Of a DNA stretch of 25,708 bases, positions 24,369-25,708 are shown piece after piece. The stretch is taken from contig CAYFLU010000023.1 of NCBI GenBank assembly GCA_964343975.1, positions 1-25,708 on the forward strand, in the 5' to 3' direction. The translations under genes and the position numbers were made by a program. The notes below the pieces were generated by a model, which worked only from the letters and a program-made list of their open reading frames with translations, made no database searches and had not been told where the DNA came from. Each line of letters begins with the position of its first letter. Position 1 is the first letter of the stretch. The stretch is from SCUN01 sp964343975. Lineage in GTDB: Bacteria; Acidobacteriota; Vicinamibacteria; Vicinamibacterales; SCN-69-37.

Positions 24369-25423
24369 AGCTCGTGGCGACCGCCATCGCGCTGGCGCTC
24401 GTCGCGCAAACACCTACGCCGTTTGCGCCGCTGCCGCATCCGCGCGGTTATGTCGCGATGCGTGCGGCCGCGCCGCCGGTGATCGACGGGCGGCTCGACG
24501 ACAGCGTGTGGGTGAGTGCGGCGTGGACGGAGGACTTCGTCGACATCGAAGGCGGCACGAAGCCCGCGCCGCCGCTCCGGACTCGCGCGAAGCTCGCGTG
24601 GGACGACAAGTATCTGTACGTCGGCGCGGAACTCTCCGAGCCGAATCTCTGGGCGACGATCTATCAGCACGACGCGGTGATCTTCAAAGATCACGACTTC
24701 GAGGTCTTTGTGGATCCCGATGGCGACAGTCACGAGTACTACGAGTTCGAGATCAACGCCCGCGGTGCGTTCTGGGATCTGTTCCTGCCGCAGCCGTACC
24801 GCGAAGGTGGCCACGCGGTCGATTCGTTCGAGATGACGGGCGTGCGCGCGGCCGTGGCGCTCGACGGCACGCTGAACGATCCGCGCGACACGGATCGTGG
24901 CTGGTCGGTGGAGATCGCGTTTCCGTGGTCCGCGTTCAGTCGCGATCAGCGGGCCCCGTCGGTGCCGCGTGTGGGCGCGCAGTGGCGCGTCAACTTCAGC
25001 CGCGTCGAGTGGACGCTCGACGTGAAGGACAACGCCTACGTGCCGCGCCCGAACGTGCCGGAGGCCAACTGGGTCTGGTCGCCGCAGCACGTTGTAGACA
25101 TGCATCGTCCGGAGCGCTGGGGCTACGTGCAGTTCGCCTCCGCGCCGGCCGCGTTCGTGCCGGATCCGGCCTGGGGCGCGAAGCAGTGGCTGCAGGCCGT
25201 GCACGAAGCGCAGCGTACGTATTGCACACGCACCGGCCGGTACGCCGCCACACTCGCGGAACTCGGCGTCGCGGCCCCGGCCGATCATTCGTTGTCGGCG
25301 CCGACGCTGGCCGTCACGCCGTCGCTCTATGAAGCGACGATCACGCTGACGCAAGCCGGGCAGCCCGCGGTGGTCTGGCACATCCGCCAGGACGCGAAGG
25401 TCTGGCGGGACGCGCCGAAATAG
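24365..25423 (+). CDS. Secreted CBM9-like carbohydrate-binding protein
   Basis: A 352-residue protein with a short signal peptide (MKLVATAIALALVAQ). Residues ~30-245 match CBM9-like domains: APPVIDGRLDDSVWVSAAW, AWDDKYLYVGAELSEP, the DHDFEVFVDPDGDSHEYYEFEINARGAFWD calcium-site/ligand-binding block given here in pieces, GWSVEIAFPW, and WRVNFSRVEW. Related domains bind the reducing ends of polysaccharides; stand-alone versions are common in Acidobacteriota and Bacteroidota. The C-terminal ~100 residues have no recognised domain. ATG 24365 overlaps the upstream glycosidase stop by four bases, pointing to joint production and use on the same extracellular glycan. Confidence 0.83.
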   Translation: MKLVATAIALALVAQTPTPFAPLPHPRGYVAMRAAAPPVIDGRLDDSVWVSAAWTEDFVDIEGGTKPAPPLRTRAKLAWDDKYLYVGAELSEPNLWATIYQHDAVIFKDHDFEVFVDPDGDSHEYYEFEINARGAFWDLFLPQPYREGGHAVDSFEMTGVRAAVALDGTLNDPRDTDRGWSVEIAFPWSAFSRDQRAPSVPRVGAQWRVNFSRVEWTLDVKDNAYVPRPNVPEANWVWSPQHVVDMHRPERWGYVQFASAPAAFVPDPAWGAKQWLQAVHEAQRTYCTRTGRYAATLAELGVAAPADHSLSAPTLAVTPSLYEATITLTQAGQPAVVWHIRQDAKVWRDAPK

Positions 25424-25461
25424 GCATGTAACGTTTTGGACGAGGGCACGGTCTCAGGAGT

Positions 25462-25548
25462 GTGCTCAAGAAGGCCTGCCTCGGCCTCGTCTTCCTCCTG
25501 ACGTGCGTGATGGCGCTCGTGGTCGCGGGCGTCACTTCACGCGATTGA
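25462..25548 (+). CDS. Possible 28-residue membrane peptide
   Basis: A very short open frame from GTG 25462 encodes a basic N-terminus (LKKA), one hydrophobic helix of about 18 residues with two Cys, and a short polar tail ending in Asp. It has the form of a small single-pass membrane peptide. AGGAG precedes the start by only one base, which is too close for efficient initiation, so translation is doubtful. It is placed just before a strong terminator. No family recognised. Confidence 0.3.
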   Translation: MLKKACLGLVFLLTCVMALVVAGVTSRD

Positions 25549-25565
25549 GTCACCACGGAAAAGGG

Positions 25566-25601
25566 AACGGCCGGCGGTGCCCCTCCACACCGCCGGCCGT
25601 T
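25566..25601. terminator. Strong bidirectional hairpin terminator
   Basis: A perfect 14-base-pair inverted repeat (AACGGCCGGCGGTG with an 8-base loop and CACCGCCGGCCGTT) lies between the rightward carbohydrate gene series and a leftward gene at the window edge. The plus strand continues with TGTGTTGT and the minus strand with CCCTTTTCC, both T-containing, so it may stop transcription in both directions. Confidence 0.75.
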
Positions 25602-25654
25602 GTGTTGTACGAACCCCGAACTCCGGACTGAACCCGGGACCCGGGACCGTTCTT

Positions 25655-25708
25655 CTAGAACATGCTCCAGAGGTACTGGTTCGTCACCTCGTGGTGGAAC
25701 TGCACTTC
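25655..25708 (-). CDS. C-terminal end of an unidentified minus-strand gene
   Basis: Only 17 codons and a TAG stop are in the window, reading EVQFHHEVTNQYLWSMF. The aromatic C-terminal Phe and alternating pattern would fit an outer-membrane or secreted beta protein, but this is too short to identify. The hairpin at 25566-25601 lies about 50 bases downstream of its stop and would terminate it. Confidence 0.45.
   Translation of the reverse strand, partial: EVQFHHEVTNQYLWSMF

Noticed and set aside
1..25708. CRISPR array, insertion sequence, tRNA/rRNA or prophage genes
   Set aside because: No spaced direct repeats, transposase or integrase motifs, tRNA cloverleaf or rRNA-like sequence were recognised by eye.

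Overview
This is a high-GC bacterial window with many short intergenic gaps, frequent 1-4 base start/stop overlaps, and an accessory gene content rich in regulation. Two hybrid histidine kinases, a Vicinamibacteria/Acidobacteriota-like mix of secreted S41 peptidase, putative glycosidase and CBM9-like protein, and heavy codon bias toward G/C-ending codons suggest a soil-type Acidobacteriota. That taxonomic guess is inference only; no rRNA or tRNA gene was seen.

Layout. 1-1.9 kb: the 3' end of a short KdpD (KdpD + universal-stress domains, no kinase) and an FAD-dependent amine/amino-acid oxidoreductase. 1.9-9.2 kb: an RND efflux pump whose permease (minus strand) and lipoprotein membrane-fusion subunit (minus strand) are separated by a hybrid sensor kinase on the plus strand. 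9.2-12.4 kb: a tightly coupled minus-strand operon of a DegT-type aminotransferase (frameshifted), an ATP-grasp ligase and a methyltransferase, which looks like a small-molecule or glycan modification cassette. 12.6-16.6 kb: a second hybrid kinase facing a minus-strand operon of a secreted thioredoxin-domain protein, a stand-alone 7TM sensor domain and an eIF1/SUI1-like factor.

16.8-19.1 kb: an unknown small protein is translationally coupled to a B12-binding radical SAM gene. The radical SAM gene stops abruptly and runs straight into a 5'-decapitated, frameshifted alpha/beta-hydrolase, so there is a deletion or misassembly at about position 18094. 19.1-20.0 kb: a single gene in which a zinc-binding CZB domain is nested inside a CheW domain. 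It is preceded by a good match to a sigma-28 (FliA) flagellar/chemotaxis promoter. This is the most interesting item in the window.

20.0-21.8 kb: a minus-strand operon of a cupin, an SDR with substituted catalytic residues, and a secreted hypothetical protein. 21.9-25.4 kb: a plus-strand series of S41-family peptidase, GHL10-like putative glycosidase and CBM9-like protein, closed by a possible tiny membrane peptide and a strong hairpin terminator. The extreme right edge holds the last codons of a minus-strand gene.

Three separate coding disruptions (about 11865, 18094 and 18608) affect otherwise well-conserved genes. Two of them look like short-repeat or homopolymer deletions, so sequence or assembly error must be considered alongside real gene decay.
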